The notes under the pieces: generated by a model
Databases searched by the model: none
Told to the model about the DNA's origin: nothing
Seen by the model: the letters and a program-made list of their open reading frames with translations, nothing else
In this document: positions 38,270 to 51,755 of the stretch, piece after piece
Layout of the letters: every line of letters begins with the position of its first letter
Position numbering within the stretch: position 1 is the stretch's first letter
Position numbers and translations under genes: made by a program
From: Monosporascus cannonballus
Lineage: Eukaryota > Ascomycota > Sordariomycetes > Xylariales
Assembly (NCBI GenBank): GCA_004154925.1
Contig: QJNS01000280.1
Location: 32,366 to 96,365, forward strand
Length of the DNA: 64,000 nucleotides
Direction of reading: 5' to 3'

Positions 38270-39660
38270 AAATAAAATGCCGTTTATATTTTATTTCGCC
38301 ATTTCTATTTCGGCCTGGATTATTTTTTATTCCCGAATACGCCGATATTTAAAAGCTATTTTTTTTCCTTTTCGCTTTTAAATTCCGATTTTTTGTTTTC
38401 GTACGCTTTTAACGAATTAATTTTTCCTTATGGTTTTTTACTAATAAAAACGGGCAACGGTTCGCCTTATAATTAGGATGTTTACAGCGCAGGCAAAGAC
38501 CTTTCGTTTTACGGGCGTTTTATTCTTTTTAAATTATTTATCGTATATATTGTTTCGGCGTTACGGGTAAGGTTTAAGGTTTTTACTTTTGTTGTTTTAT
38601 TACCAAAATACCCGTTATACTTATATCGTCATCTGGGTTATTTTCCTCTTAATTATTACCGTTTAATTAAATTGTTAAAAAGCTGTTTGTTATTTTTGGC
38701 CGCGTTATTCTTTTAAGACGTCCGGCGATTTCCATTATTTTATTTACCTATACGTTATAGCTTTTAAAAAGGTCCATTAAGATTAAAATTTAAGTATATT
38801 TTTTATTTAATGCTCCCTTTAAAAACGTAAATTTCGCTTTCGTTAACCAAATAATCTTTTCCGCATTTATTAATGTTTTTTCCAATAAAGAATAAAATAA
38901 CGAATATTTTGCGTTATTAATTTATTTTAAGTTCCGAAAATGTTTGGCTGTTTTTTTTCTTATATCGATTATTATATTATTTATATAATACTTAAAAAAA
39001 ACCGACGGAATTATAAAGGTTATTTAAGTTTTCGGTAATATAATAAATAATAACCATACGTTATATGTTAATTTCCAATTTTTTATATATAGCATAAAAT
39101 TACTTTTAAGCTTTTTTTACGAAAATAACATTTATTTCGAGCTTATAAATTATGGATGCATATTATTCGGGAAATCTCTTTTTTGTTCCGTCGAATTTTT
39201 CTGGCCAAAATAACAGTTTCCGTTTAATTCCTATTATTAATTTAGTCGTTCGAACCGTTTTTGCGGAATAACCTAATTACGCTTTTAATCGTTATTAAGT
39301 CGAAAAAAGGTCGGTATTCGTAAGGGCTATCGCGTTCCGAATTTGTAATTACGTAATAAATTTTTATTAAGTAATTAAGCTGTTTTTAAGCTGTTCGGCC
39401 GTTTATATTGGTTTTTTATTTGTTTTATATTACGCTTTTATATCCTTACGGAACTGGGCTGCTTTTTTTAATTTTTTTCAAATTAATAACTTATGCGTTA
39501 TTTCATAACTATTATCAAACTTAATAAGGTTTCCGTCATAACGTTAAATACTCTCTATAACTTTGGGTCGATAAAAGCCCCTTTCTGGGGCCCGTAAAAA
39601 ACGTTCGAAAATCCTAATATCTAATTCCGAACGTTTTTTGCTTTACTAAATAATAAGCTA
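38270..39660 (-). pseudogene. Gypsy-C right unit Gag remnant
   Basis: Minus strand. A well kept zinc knuckle, GLCLRCKHPNYKANRCPF, is encoded at 38448-38502, with the Cys positions intact and Tyr at the His site. A Lys-rich tail follows (KNHKEKLIR, KAKRKK). The upstream part toward the 5' LTR at 39668 shows Gag-like fragments but no clean frame. The stretch 37760-38270 should hold the protease, which I cannot pinpoint. The left Gypsy-C unit lacks this whole region. Confidence 0.7.
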
Positions 39661-39667
39661 AAAAATA

Positions 39668-39855
39668 TATAAAAGGCTTTACCTAAGCGGTTTATAATCA
39701 ATTGCCAATAAAGATTTAGTTTTTAGCTAAAAAGAAAAAAAAGAGAAAATGAAAATGTAGTTATATATGTTCGCATATAAGGCGCTGCGTTAATGCTACT
39801 TAGTATCGGCGTTTGTCCGGTCCTTTATAATAGGGCTCCATACAGCCCTATCATA
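39668..39855 (-). repeat. Gypsy-C LTR 3 (right outer, 5' LTR of the full unit)
   Basis: Begins TATAAAAGGC, ends CCTATCATA. Aligns end to end with LTR 1 and LTR 2. Confidence 0.88.
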
Positions 39856-39860
39856 CTTAT
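39856..39860. repeat. Target-site duplication of Gypsy-C, right
   Basis: CTTAT, compare TTTAT at 20784-20788. Confidence 0.75.
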
Positions 39861-40324
39861 AAAAAGAACTAAAGATAAATTAAATGTTATAATTGCAAAA
39901 AAAAATATAAAACCCATAAATATTTTTCGTTTAAAAGATTACGACAAAATAAGTAGATGCTAATATTTAAAAAATAATTTAAAGACGTTAAAAAAGTAAT
40001 AAAATATTATTAATATAATTCGGACTTGGTATAAAATAAGATTATTACGATAAAAGATTCGGCAAAAAATATAAAAAGCTAACAAGCTGATTTAAAAAGC
40101 AATTAAAAAATTATAAGATAACGAGGGTGCGACGCTAGCTACAATACTAAAAGATCAGCAATTCCAAACCATTCTAGGCTATATCAGCAACTAGTTACTT
40201 TTCTTGATATTTGAAGACGTCTTATTAGGATATATGAGGTCTTTTTCTAGCCCTTTTGGCTATAGGGGGCAGGATTATCTCATAAAAATAACGAAACGCT
40301 TTTAAAAGATAGTTAAAAGAATTT
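39861..40324 (+). pseudogene. Gypsy-E Gag C-terminus with zinc knuckle, and linker
   Basis: Continuation of Gypsy-E after the Gypsy-C insertion. A zinc knuckle KCYNCKKKYKTHKYF is encoded at 39884-39931, keeping two Cys and the His. Downstream, 40118-40300 is unusually GC-rich and little mutated for this neighbourhood (GGTGCGACGCTAGCTACAAT start) and has no counterpart that I can find in Gypsy-A; it may be a separate small insertion. Gypsy-D interrupts the element at 40325. Confidence 0.6.
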
Positions 40325-40530
40325 GTGAGAATATAGCCCTTATAAGGATAAGGCTAGTAGCTGACTAACTACCGATTAGCCACCGACTTACTTATTAATA
40401 TAAATCTAATATCTGGTAGCTAATAGGAAACGCTAGATAAAAGTAACTTAATATATTTATTTTTTTAAAATTTGTTTTACGATTGGTCGGAGATTACCTT
40501 ATCTAACTTGCAGTTATTTATTATTTTATA
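40325..40530 (+). repeat. Gypsy-D 5' LTR
   Basis: Begins TGTGAGAATATAGCCC, ends ATTTATTATTTTATA (CA to TA). Contains GGTCGGAGATTACCTTA, shared exactly with the 3' LTR. Confidence 0.85.
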
Positions 40531-40599
40531 TTTTTTTATTTATTATAGAAAATAACGCGATAATTACTAAAAGTAAAGTTCGCCAATTGCAAAACGAAC

Positions 40600-41870
40600 C
40601 TAAGTTATTAATCAAAAAGATTGCCGATCGGAATTTAACCGATAAATGATCGATTACGATACGAGAATAAGCGAAAAAGCTTATAACGGAACTTTAACGA
40701 ACAAAGGACCATAATTTTCGAGATCTCGAATTACTTTATATATAATAGAGATATATTCCGATAATCGGTAGCTAAAGGGTCGGAAAACGGGCGTAATATA
40801 ACGATTGTGTTTTGGAATTTAAAGTAAAAAAAAGTTAAACCGTTTAATAATAATCAGATTTTAGAAATTGGTTATTAATAAAACGAATAATATTCGGAAT
40901 TATTTCGATAATTTACCGTATAATAAATAATAATATAGGTTGAAAAAGTAAAGTTTTATAAGTTAATTATGATATTGTTATAAAAATTTAAGGGCGATAA
41001 GAAAATATCGTATTATAATTGCTCGAAACTTTTTAAATGCGCGTCGATTCAAAAGAATTAGATAAAAATTGTTACGGAAATTTATGCCGAAAAACTAAGG
41101 CGAAATGCTTTTACTTATATTTAATAGGTTATAGGCTATATAAGCGTTTTTATTACGAACGTTTAGCAATTATACCGTATTATATTTAATTATTTTAATT
41201 AAGAAAAAAAAAACTGAAAATAAAACCTTTACAGATTTTTATTAAGAAAAATTACGTAAATCTTAATATTTTCGATAAGGAATATAAGGAATAATTTATA
41301 GAATTTCAATAAAGATTTAATTAATTACTGTTAAACTTTTACGTTAAATAAAAGCTTTTAACTTATAAAATAAAGTTTGCGGATGTTGTTAATTCGAAGA
41401 ATAGTCGGAGTAATAAGCGTTTTGCTTTTAATTATTTTTAATAAATTAATATTAAGTTTACGAAATATTTTGTTGCGAAAAAACGTTAAATTAAAACGAA
41501 TTAATAATATGGCAAATAAGGTAAAGCGTTATTAAAACGTTTAAAAAAATAAAGAAAAATCAATTATTTTTCGTTAAAAGTATTAATAAAAATAAACAAT
41601 TTTATTTTAATGTTTTCGGAAAAAGAAATTCGTAATGTAAATTAAATGCGTTATATAAAAATAATAAGAACCGTAAGCATTTTTATATTCGGAAGGTAAA
41701 TAATTGCCGATTTAATTCCGATTGGAATAAATTTGCTTAACTTAATATCTTTAATTTTTATAAAAGCTTATTTAAATGTTATAATTATAAGACGTTAAAT
41801 TATAAAAATATAAATTGTAAATTAACAAAAGATACGAAACCCTTATTGTTCTAGTTATACAAAAATTAAC
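40600..41870 (+). pseudogene. Gypsy-D Gag remnant
   Basis: An N-terminal frame KSKVRQLQNEPKLLIKKIAD near 40565-40625 is followed by charged sequence and scattered Gag-like fragments. A zinc knuckle, KCYNYKTLNYKNINC, is encoded at 41774-41819, with first and last Cys kept and the middle Cys and His changed to Tyr. Frequent stops. Confidence 0.65.
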
Positions 41871-41899
41871 TTTTAAAGGCCGTATAAAACGTTATAATA

Positions 41900-44800
41900 T
41901 ATAACGATAAACCAAATTAATTCTTCAATATAAACCCAAAAAAGAAACCGGACTAAACGTATATATTTAGTTTATTTCGGCTAATAACGGTAAAATGGTT
42001 AAAATAAAGCTATTTTTCAAAGGCAAGGTATTGATTTAAAGAAATACGGGGGACGTAATAATATAAGTAAATATGAATACCGGAGTATAAGAAAATATTA
42101 TAAATAAAAGTTTAACGAGAAAGTTTAATTTCCAATCGATTTCCGTAAATATTCCGGGTCTTATTAGCGTTAACGGAATATATATCAAATATTATGAGGC
42201 TTACGAAATTGCTGTTAATATAATAAATAATAACGAGAACGAACAAAAGTTTAAGTAAATTTATTTTATAATTTGCTGTAATTGGAAAAGGCCCGATTTT
42301 TTATTATCCAGACACGGAATAAGTAAAAGAAGGATTTTATTAAATATAATTATATATTAATAGTTATATCGATTATTATAAAAAATTAATAAATAAAATG
42401 TTACAAACCTAATATTTGTCGTTACGCAAATTTATATTGTTAATTTAATAAGTTTAGCCGAAAAGGTAAATATTTCGAAATTCGAAAAATAACAGGAATA
42501 AAAAATAATTAACCTTTTTATATACCTAAAGAGTTTCCGACAAATATATTTCGAAAAAGTAACGAAAAAAGGATTTTAATTATTAAAGACAAAATATATA
42601 ATAAATTTTATCTTAAAGAAAACATCCTTATTCGGCCTAATTTAGCTGATTTCGGAAACTTAAAAAAAGTACTTAAAGAATATATACGAAAAAAGCTAAA
42701 AGTAAGCCGGATATATTATTCGAAAGCGGACGTAAAAGTATTAATATTATTTATGCTTAAAAAACCGATAATTTCTAACTATACGTTAATTATAAAGAAT
42801 TAAATCGAGTAACGGTAAAAAACTGATATTTTTTATCGTTAATTATCAAAATAATAAATCGCTAAAGTTAATTAAGGTATTTTCGAAAATTATTTTTAAA
42901 AATATTTATTATTTTATTAGGATTAAAAAAGGCGATTAATAAAAAACGGTTTTTTAAACGCGGTACAGGTAATTTAAATATACGGTTATATTATTTAATC
43001 TTATTAATATGTTAATTACGGTATAAATTTATATACAAAAAATATTAATTAAATTAATCGATTATATATACATAATATATTTAAAGAATATAATAATTTA
43101 TTCGGATAACGAAAAAAAAATATACGAAATATTTTTAATTAATTTATAAACGATTATTATAGTATTATTTATTTGCTAAAACGTTTAAATAAGAAGTTTT
43201 CAAAAGAAATTAAAGTTTTTAAAATTTATGATTAATATCGACGATTTGGAAATAAATTGCCGCTGGATTAACATTATTGAAATAGAGCTAAAACCAAAAC
43301 TAATTTATAATATTTAAATGTTTTTATGATTTACGAATTTTTATCGGAAATTTATCGTTTATTTTTTACGTAGTATCGCATGTATTATTAGGCTTTTAAA
43401 AAAAAGCGTAAGACAAAAGTAAAATAACAAAATTCTGCTAATCTAAAAGAATTAAAAAAACATTTAAAAATTTAAAAAAATATTTTTTATTGGTAATTAT
43501 TTTTCGATATTAGGATAACATCAAAAACAATAGGGTTAAAATAAACATTTTAATAAAAATTATATTAAAGATATTTTCATATAAATACGAAAAATATGAA
43601 CGCCTAAATATATATTAATCGCGAAAATTAAATTTAATTGAAAAACGATAAGTTATAAAGTAATAAGAATTATTAGCGATTATAAAAAACTTAAAATATT
43701 AATAGTAATACCTTAAAATACGGAAAACGTTTTTAATACTTACGGATTATATAACGTTAAAAAATATAATAAAGACGCCGGTACTTAATTTTAAGGAGAG
43801 GTTAACCCGATAAATTTATTATTTTATATAATTTAATTTTAAGATTTAATATTAATCGGGCGTTATTAATCTGGTAAATAGGTTACTTAAACGCTCGGAT
43901 TATATATTAAGAGAAATTACGTATAAAGACGTAATTCTTACATTACTTAAGAAATTTAGATTTATGAATAATGTGCTGAAAAATATACAGAAAACAGTTA
44001 TACATATTTAACGCGATTTAAAATATTACAACAGGGTAAAAAGCCTTATAAAAGTAATGTAAAATTTATTCATTGTAAAATTCTTAAATAGATTTTATAT
44101 AGCGGAAATTTAGATATTTATTATTTACGTAAAAAAGGCGAAAAACCTTTGTTACATAATTATAGGAACTTTTTTAAAAAGAAATCAAAAGAAATTATAT
44201 ATTTACCGAACTTATCGTAAACGAATAATAATATAAATACAAATTATAATAATAATATAATTAACAATTAAATAAGGGTTATTATAAATGATAACCGTAT
44301 TATATTGAAATTCCGAAATCTTGTTAAAAAAATAAAATTAATATTAAAGTTATTATTAATAATTAGTAAGTTTTACGTTTTTTGATAAAAAAGTTATTTA
44401 AGGACAAAACGATATTTTAATCGAAAATTTCCCATAAATTTTACGATTAAACTTAAAAGTTGCAAATTAAGATTTTAAATATTATAAATTTAATACGGAT
44501 AATTAAGCGTTAAATCTGAATAAAAAGAAAATATTTTTTAAATTTAAAAAAGATTTTATATTATCAGAATAAATTCGTACTCTCGGTATAAAGTATTTTA
44601 CAAAAATAATTAATTAACTAATATTATAATAATTTAAAAGTAAAATAAATGAAATATATCTGTATGTTAAAAGTAATTAAAGTTTTTAGTGATAAAAAGT
44701 AAGATAAACAATATTTAAAAATATACTAAATAATATTCTAACTATTAGGATATAATCAAATTATATTATAAGTTAAATAAATAATTATAATTTTTACTAT

Positions 44801-46020
44801 TACTTAAGTAATTTTTTAAAAGAATTTCGTTAAATTTTATTATAAAAGTTTCTAAAAACTTAAGTTTAAATAAGTTAAAATGCGACGTAATTCTGATAAT
44901 CGTTAACCGCTTTACGAAATTAAAATAATTTAGTTTTACAATTAAAATATTACTTTTAATTAAATTAACCCGGCTTTTTTACGATAAGATAAAATATAAA
45001 TTCAGTATATTAATCGAAATTATTAATAATAAAACTAAAATTGTTAATAAATTTATTTTAAGCAGAATATTATAAAAAGCAAAAAGTAAAACGGCAAATA
45101 TTAATTATTTATTATCTATAAACCGATAAATAAATATAACGAGTTTATTAGGTTTTAAAATATTATTTCAGTAATTACGTTATTAAATATTAAAATAATT
45201 AAATAAAATTATTACAAAATACAGAATTGGTATATAATAATATACAGAATATGTTTACCGGCCGTTTTTTATTTGAAACTTTATATAAATATTATTTAAA
45301 AATAATAAAAGTTCTCTTATAGAAATTTAAAAAATAAATATAAAAATATGAAAAACGCCATAAAGAAATAACGACTATTTGTTAAATAATATACAAATAT
45401 TAGAAAAAATTAATAATAGCCCCAAAGAATATTATAATTAATGTTATAAGTTTATAAAGTTTTAATTAAAGTAATAAATAAATTTATTAATTAAATATTG
45501 TATATTTAAAAATTCAAGGTTTATATATATTTATATTCGAATTACGATTAAAAAACGAATAAATGTTTAAATATATAACATAATGTTTTTTATTAAATAT
45601 TAACGGATATATAATATATTTCTAATAATTTTGTTAAAATTCTAGCATAACCGGAAACCGAATAATATTTAAATTACGTTACTAAACTTAATAAAGGAAT
45701 AAAAAAATAAATAATAAAAAATATTATTCGTTACCGAAATAATTAAGAACAATATAAATATTTAATTAATAAAAAAGTTGGCCCATTAAATATAATATAT
45801 AAAAACCTTGAAAACATTTTAAATACGTATTTAAAATATTATAATGTTACGAAAAAAAACGTTAAATACGTATATAAAAAGTAAAACGACCTAGAAATTA
45901 TAAAATAATAATAACTCGATTAAAATTTATTTTTTTAATAATTACAAAAATTATAAAAAATAATTTTAAATAAAATTAAAATATTGATATTAAAGTATTA
46001 CTTAATTATAAAATTATTTT
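41900..46020 (+). pseudogene. Gypsy-D Pol remnant
   Basis: Reverse transcriptase: YIIYLKNIIIYSDNEKKIYE at 43066-43125, where the LKN triplet replaces the usual L-D-D; downstream FLKFMINIDDLEI near 43220 and FTNFYRKFIVYF near 43333-43370 show gypsy-type order. Integrase core: CDVILIIVNRFTKLK near 44882-44926, then LTRLFYDKIKYKFSI near 44968 and IEIINNKTKIVNKFIL near 45018, and ITSLLGFKILF near 45140. 43370-44880 should hold RNase H and the zinc-binding part of integrase but is too mutated to assign residue by residue. Confidence 0.72.
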
Positions 46021-47494
46021 TAACTTTTTAACGAATAATTATTTTATCGTATATCAATTAAAAATTTATAAATAACGTAAAAAAAAGGTTTATTTTGAAA
46101 ATAGACTTTTGCTCTTAATTATTAAGTTTTACATTAATTAGTTTTTAATAAGCGCATTAGAGAAATTAATATAGAAACATCAGTAAATAATTAGAACATA
46201 TACCGTAATAAAAAATAAATACATTTATTAAATTTATTAGGCGTAAAACTCGGAAAATATTTAGAAATATTTTATTTTTTACGGAAAATAAGGTTTAAAT
46301 AACAGGAAAATACTTTATTATTAATTAAAAATAAGGCGGCATTTTTAAAACATTTAATATATTTAAGTTTAATATTATTTTTATTAAGTAAAAATATTTT
46401 TTATTATAACTATTCATAAGTATTAAAAATTTATTAAAATATTAAAAAATAAACGACAAATATGTATAAGCAAAACCTTTAATAATATAAGGGTTTTTAA
46501 AAGTTATTTTATTTATAAAAATACTTTAAAATTACGTTTAATTAAAAATGGATTACAAAATTATAAAAACACAATTATACAATTTATAAAAAAATAAATT
46601 TATAAATTTATCAGGCGGTATTAAAACTGGGTTTTTGTAATTATAACGGATATTTAAAAATTAATTTTTGTTATATTAAAAAATAATATTTTTAATAATA
46701 ATTGCGTTAAAGGCGAATTTGGTTTTGTAAAGGACGTTAAGTCGACGACCGATCGCAATTACGTTAAAACGTTTATATTAAGTATCCGTAATACGAATTA
46801 TTTCGAATTTGTCGCTTAATTTTTAATGATCAGTATTAAATTAAACGGTTATTTAAATAATATCTTTAAAAACGATCGGAATTTAAACGGAAATTAAATA
46901 ATAATATTAGTAATATTCAAAATAATTATTTACTACATAAAAGAATTTATAATAATAATTAATTACGATGTAATTTAAAGCGTCCGGAATTTAAAAGTAA
47001 ATTATACGGTAATCGAAATAACGTTATATTACGTAAATATAATATAGTTTATTATTACCTGTAATACGATTAATATTTATTCTATTATTAAGGTCAAAAA
47101 AATAATATTAAAAAAATCCTAATCCTTTTTAATATCAAAATATTATTTTTTTAAATTTTCTTACGAAAAGAAAATTTTACAAACGAAAATAATACGTAAA
47201 ATAAACGGAGAAAATAAAATAAAAATAAAAAACGGGAAATCGAATAAAACGTATATATAAAAGAAATGAAAATATAGGTGCGAAAGAAAAAAAAGTAAAT
47301 AAGGTAAAATTAAAGACGGATTATAATAAGAAATTAGGCGAAACATAATAAATTACATAATATAATACATATTAATTATTACGGTAATTATTTATAATAT
47401 AATATAACGGTAAATTATCGATAAACATTCGTAACTAGATTTGCGAAACGCATTATATCAAATTAATAATAATATTATTAGAAATTAATGACTT
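46021..47494. other. Unassigned 3' region of Gypsy-D
   Basis: About 1.5 kb between integrase and polypurine tract. 47155-47350 is purine-rich on the plus strand and gives a 61-codon minus-strand open frame that is purely a hydrophobic shadow. No chromodomain or antisense Cys-rich ORF recognised. Confidence 0.45.
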
Positions 47495-47510
47495 AAAAAG
47501 GGAGAATAAT
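47495..47510 (+). other. Gypsy-D polypurine tract
   Basis: AAAAAGGGAGAATAAT directly before the 3' LTR. Confidence 0.65.
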
Positions 47511-47716
47511 TATAAAAGTATAACCTTTTTAAATATAAGGTTAATAGCTAACGAATTATTAATTAGTTATTAATTTATTTATTAATGTAAATTTATTAAT
47601 TGGTATTTAATAGAAAATGCAATATATAAATAATCTAATATATTTATTTTTTAGAATTTGCTTTGCGGCTGGTCGGAGATTACCTTACCGAGTTTACAGC
47701 TGTTTATTATCTTACA
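47511..47716 (+). repeat. Gypsy-D 3' LTR
   Basis: Begins TATAAAAGTATAACC (from TGTGAGAATATAGCC), ends TTATTATCTTACA with CA kept. Aligns end to end with 40325-40530. Confidence 0.85.
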
Positions 47717-47999
47717 GAATATTAGAAATAATCGAAGAATATATGTCTTAAAAGCTTTAACAGGCATAAAAAATACATATAATACACTGCTATAGATAAG
47801 AATATTAGATATACAATAACTGAAAAAAACTTTTATATTAACGTATTATAGGTATATGTAAAGAAAACTTTGATTTCCTGCAGTAAATCGACAATAATAA
47901 AATAAACACTTAATAATATCCATCTTTTTAAATTATCGCTTTTTGAAATAATATTAATATATAAATATCTTTATGAAGTTAGCTAAAAAGGAAATAATA

Positions 48000-50900
48000 T
48001 TCGTAGAAAACCCTTTTTACTTTTATAATTAATGCAATTATAAATTTATGGAAAAATTAATTTAGTACACGATCGAAAATCATTATTCAAAGACTGTTAC
48101 GAATCTTTATTTCTAGTTAGTATTTATTATAAACTCTAAGAAAAAATAGGTTTTACAAAAAAAAAGATTTAACAGTTTACTTAGAGACTTTATTAGAAAG
48201 TCAATAAGTTATAAAAGATTTAATAGGATATTATATAATATATAAAGAAGTAATTTACTTAATAGAGAAAGGAATTCACAACAAACCTAGCAATAATTAA
48301 TATAATTAGAAAAAGCGATAAGCTGAGAGAACCGATACGTATAATAATTTAACCTACTATATAAAAATTATAAATAAAATTCAAAACGTTTAAAAGGAAT
48401 TAAAAAGAATTCTCTATAAAAAAGTCGCAAAATAACGAGATCTTAAAAGATTAAAAGAAACTTTTTAAAAAAGCTTTAAAGGCGACAATAAAAACCGTTA
48501 ATAACCTTATTACTTTAAATATACAAATCAAAACATATTAATATATTGTAATAGGAAACTGTAGATCTCGAAACAAAATTTACATTATATAGGATATAAT
48601 TAATAAATTTAATATTTTAAAAGAATATAAATTAAAACCTTATATAATAACGAATATTCGAAATCAGAATTTCACTCACTATTTTAGAAAATTTAAGCGC
48701 GAAATTAATTATGTCGAAATCTTTATTTAAAAAACAATATTAAATAATTAACTTTAATAACGTTATGTTCAGAAATTACGATATAATCTTAGAATTATTA
48801 AAAATATACTAGTACGACATTTTGATTAACAGAGATATTAACTAAATAAAATCCGTTTTATATTCTGTTAATAAATTTAAAAAAAGATTTTGAATCTTAA
48901 TATTCGGTCGGATATTATAACGATTATAAGTATAAGAATATAATAAACACCTTACTATTGAAAAAAAATTATAAAAATGAAAACAAGTATCAAACAACAA
49001 GACAATATATTATTATTATTATTAAAACGAAATTAAAATGATTAAATAACGATTTAAAATATTAATCTTAAATATTAAAAAATTCAATTTATATATTATT
49101 ATAATATTATCGATATAAATAATTTTCTAAAAATGGCCTAACAAATATATACTAAAGTATAACGAATAAAATTATAAGATAATCTTAAAAGAGGTTTATT
49201 GACGAAGTTTTAGTTTATTTATAACCTGAACGAAAAGGAATTATACGTTTTAAAAAATATTTAGAAAATCAATTATAAAGAAATTATATGTAACTTTTAA
49301 AATTATTATCAAAATATCTTATATTTTTATACTTAAGAAATAGGAGGAATTACGACTTATAATTAATTACTAATAATTCAACAATATTATTATAAAAATC
49401 GAACATTTCTACATTTAATTACGAAAATAGAAACTCGATTTATAGAACTAAATAATTTATAATATTTAATATTAAAAATGAATATAACTTTATTAAATTT
49501 AAAAACACATAAATAAAAAATAACCTTTACAACGAAATACGAATCATTTAAATATTTAGTTATATTAATAATATTTACGAATCTATTAATAACTTTTAAA
49601 CTAATAATTAGATATATATTATACAAATACCTCCATATTTTTTATCTTTTGCTATCTCGGCGATGTTTTTATATTTTAGACATAAAAAGAATACATATAC
49701 AATACGATTACAAGGTTTTTTAATTGTTATAAGATGTACAATTACTAGTTAACCTCAAAAATATTAATTGTATATATAAAGAATAAAAGATTTAGAATAT
49801 ATTATTATTTTAGAATATATTAATACAAATCTTGGGTCAATCGCTATACTTATAAAATCATAAACGTTCACCAGAATTAAGTTAATATAAGCATTTCTTT
49901 AATCTGTTAACTATTATAAAAAATGTATTTTAAACTTTAATATAATTATTATACCTTTAATTAATTTTTCTAAAAAGAAAAAGAATTTATATAAACGTTT
50001 CAAATAATAAAAACGTTTTACAACAATTAAAAATACAATTTTTAGCAAACCAATATTAATTATATACAATTTAATACGCCTCGTTAAATTAAACACCAAT
50101 AATTCGAATTACTTATTAAGCGCGATAATGAAATAATAAAACAATTAAAATAAATTATACTTCATTATATATTTTTAATACAACTTAAAAAGAATCGAAT
50201 TTAATTACGGTATATTATATAAGAAATATATGATCTTCATTATATTTATTCGAACTTTTAAATACTGTGTTAAAAAAATTATAAAACAATAATTACGATA
50301 TATAAAAGAAATACCGAATTTTAACTTCGTTATTGTTTATATAAAAAGCTTAGAAAGTGGTAAAACTAATACCTTAAATAATCGATCAAATTTTAAAACA
50401 ATTAGTTAAAATTAATTATACAATTTTTGATATTATCATAAAAAGATATTTATATTTATACAAGATTGCGACGATACGGGCTATACTATATCATATATAT
50501 CCAAAAAGTAAAAAAAAGATATAATAATTATTTATCAAGAAATAAAATTTTGAAATATTTATAAATTTCAAAAAAAATATTATATAGACTTAGTACGCCA
50601 AATATACGAATATTAATTATACGGATATCTAAAGGTCTCTAGAACTTTAAAGCGATTTTGAGGTATTTAATTTTTTAAAAAACGTAAAATAATATTTTCA
50701 AAAGGTATAACATTAATATAATCTTTCTAATAAAAATAAAATATAACGATACAGGTTTTATAGAAAATTATAATTATTATTATATTTCTCTTATTCGAAA
50801 GTTCACTGATGAAAATATTATATTATATTATTTTTATTATAATTAAACGATTTACGAAATTTTCTTATTCTTTACCATATTATGAAAATATAAACATAAA

Positions 50901-51725
50901 ATAAATAGCATATATTTCTTTCAGAAATACTTTTACTATATACGCATTATTATACGAAATCATTTTAAATAAAAAATAAGGTTCCCTTTAAAGTTATTGT
51001 ATAATCTTATATTATAAATCGATTTAAATTATAACTTTTCCAACGTATTTAAACCTGAAATAAACCGATCAATAAAACTGTAATATTAAATATTAAAAAC
51101 GTATTTATAATATAATGTTAATTATTATAAAAATATAAAAATAGTTTCAATATACGTAAATTTTGAATTTATACCAGATATTTATAAAAACGCGTACAAC
51201 GGACCTCTGAAGATCAAAGTAATCCTTGCGTTAAAACAGTGAAAATAGCTATATCAAAAAATAAAAATAAGGTTAAAATTCGTACGCGATTAAATAAGCA
51301 AATATTATAATAAAAACAGGTTAAATAGATTAACTTTTAGAAAGAACAAAATGGTTTACTTTATTACAAAAAATATTCGGATAAAAAAATCTAGCAAAGA
51401 TTTCGATTTCAAATATATCGATCGATATAAAATCGCTAAACAATTTAAAGAGTAATTATTAATTTAAATTCCCATCGAAAATCTAATTTCATTCAGTTTT
51501 TTTTATTTTTCTTTATTCGAATTAATAACGGATACGATTAAAGTATATATGATATAGAATAATATGGAAGTAAGAATAATACGATATACGAAATAGAAAA
51601 AATATTCGATATAAAAAAAGGTTTTATTCGGTATTTAATTAAATAATAAAGTTCAGATTCCGAGAATATTTAGGAACTAGTTAAAAATCTTACGAATATC
51701 TAACACTCGTTAAGGAACTTCTACT
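48000..51725 (+). pseudogene. Gypsy-E Pol remnant with chromodomain
   Basis: Homologous along its length to Gypsy-A Pol (5600-9490). Landmarks: reverse transcriptase box YLGDVFIF at 49653-49676 (second residue pair altered); an RNase H segment NNSNYLLSAIM near 50098; integrase VRQIYEY, LYGYLKVSRTLKRF near 50600-50655 (zinc-binding region) and RFTKFSYSLPYYENIN near 50850-50896; GPY/F-like region 51405-51460; chromodomain 51578-51725 (YEIEKIFDIKKGFIRYLIK, then SDSENI and LRNFY). It is separated from its own Gag by Gypsy-D. Confidence 0.8.
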
Positions 51726-51755
51726 AGTAACGACGAAATCGCTAAAAAAGGCCTT

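Larger units (their letters stand above)
20789..39855 (-). mobile_element. Gypsy-C: minus-strand chromovirus array with three LTRs
   Basis: Three 188-bp LTRs in the same orientation (20789-20976, 32930-33117, 39668-39855) enclose two minus-strand internal regions. The right unit (33118-39667) is full length. The left unit has the 3' part of Pol only and ends inside the reverse transcriptase region at 32929; it is also split by Gypsy-B. Outer LTRs carry RIP-compatible duplications. The structure fits insertion of one copy into another, followed by recombination that removed the duplicated middle. Confidence 0.85.
40325..47716 (+). mobile_element. Gypsy-D: Ty3/gypsy element nested in Gypsy-E
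   Basis: A 7.4-kb element with equal 206-bp LTRs (40325-40530, 47511-47716), a CCHC Gag and a gypsy-type Pol, lying between gag and pol of Gypsy-E. The flanking 5-mers (AAATT and GAATA) do not give a clean duplication. It is among the most heavily mutated members of the stack. No chromodomain could be recognised, so its clade is less certain than for the others. Confidence 0.82.

Noticed and set aside
40320..40324. Target duplication of Gypsy-D
   Set aside because: AAATT on the left and GAATA on the right agree at only three of five positions; one difference is not RIP-like, so I do not claim it.
47161..47346. 61-codon hydrophobic minus-strand ORF in Gypsy-D
   Set aside because: Complement of a purine-rich stretch; the Phe/Leu/Ile content simply reflects AT composition.
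49390..50099. Minus-strand ORFs in Gypsy-E Pol (49390-49626, 49914-50099)
   Set aside because: Antisense to recognisable reverse transcriptase/RNase H and purely AT-driven in composition.
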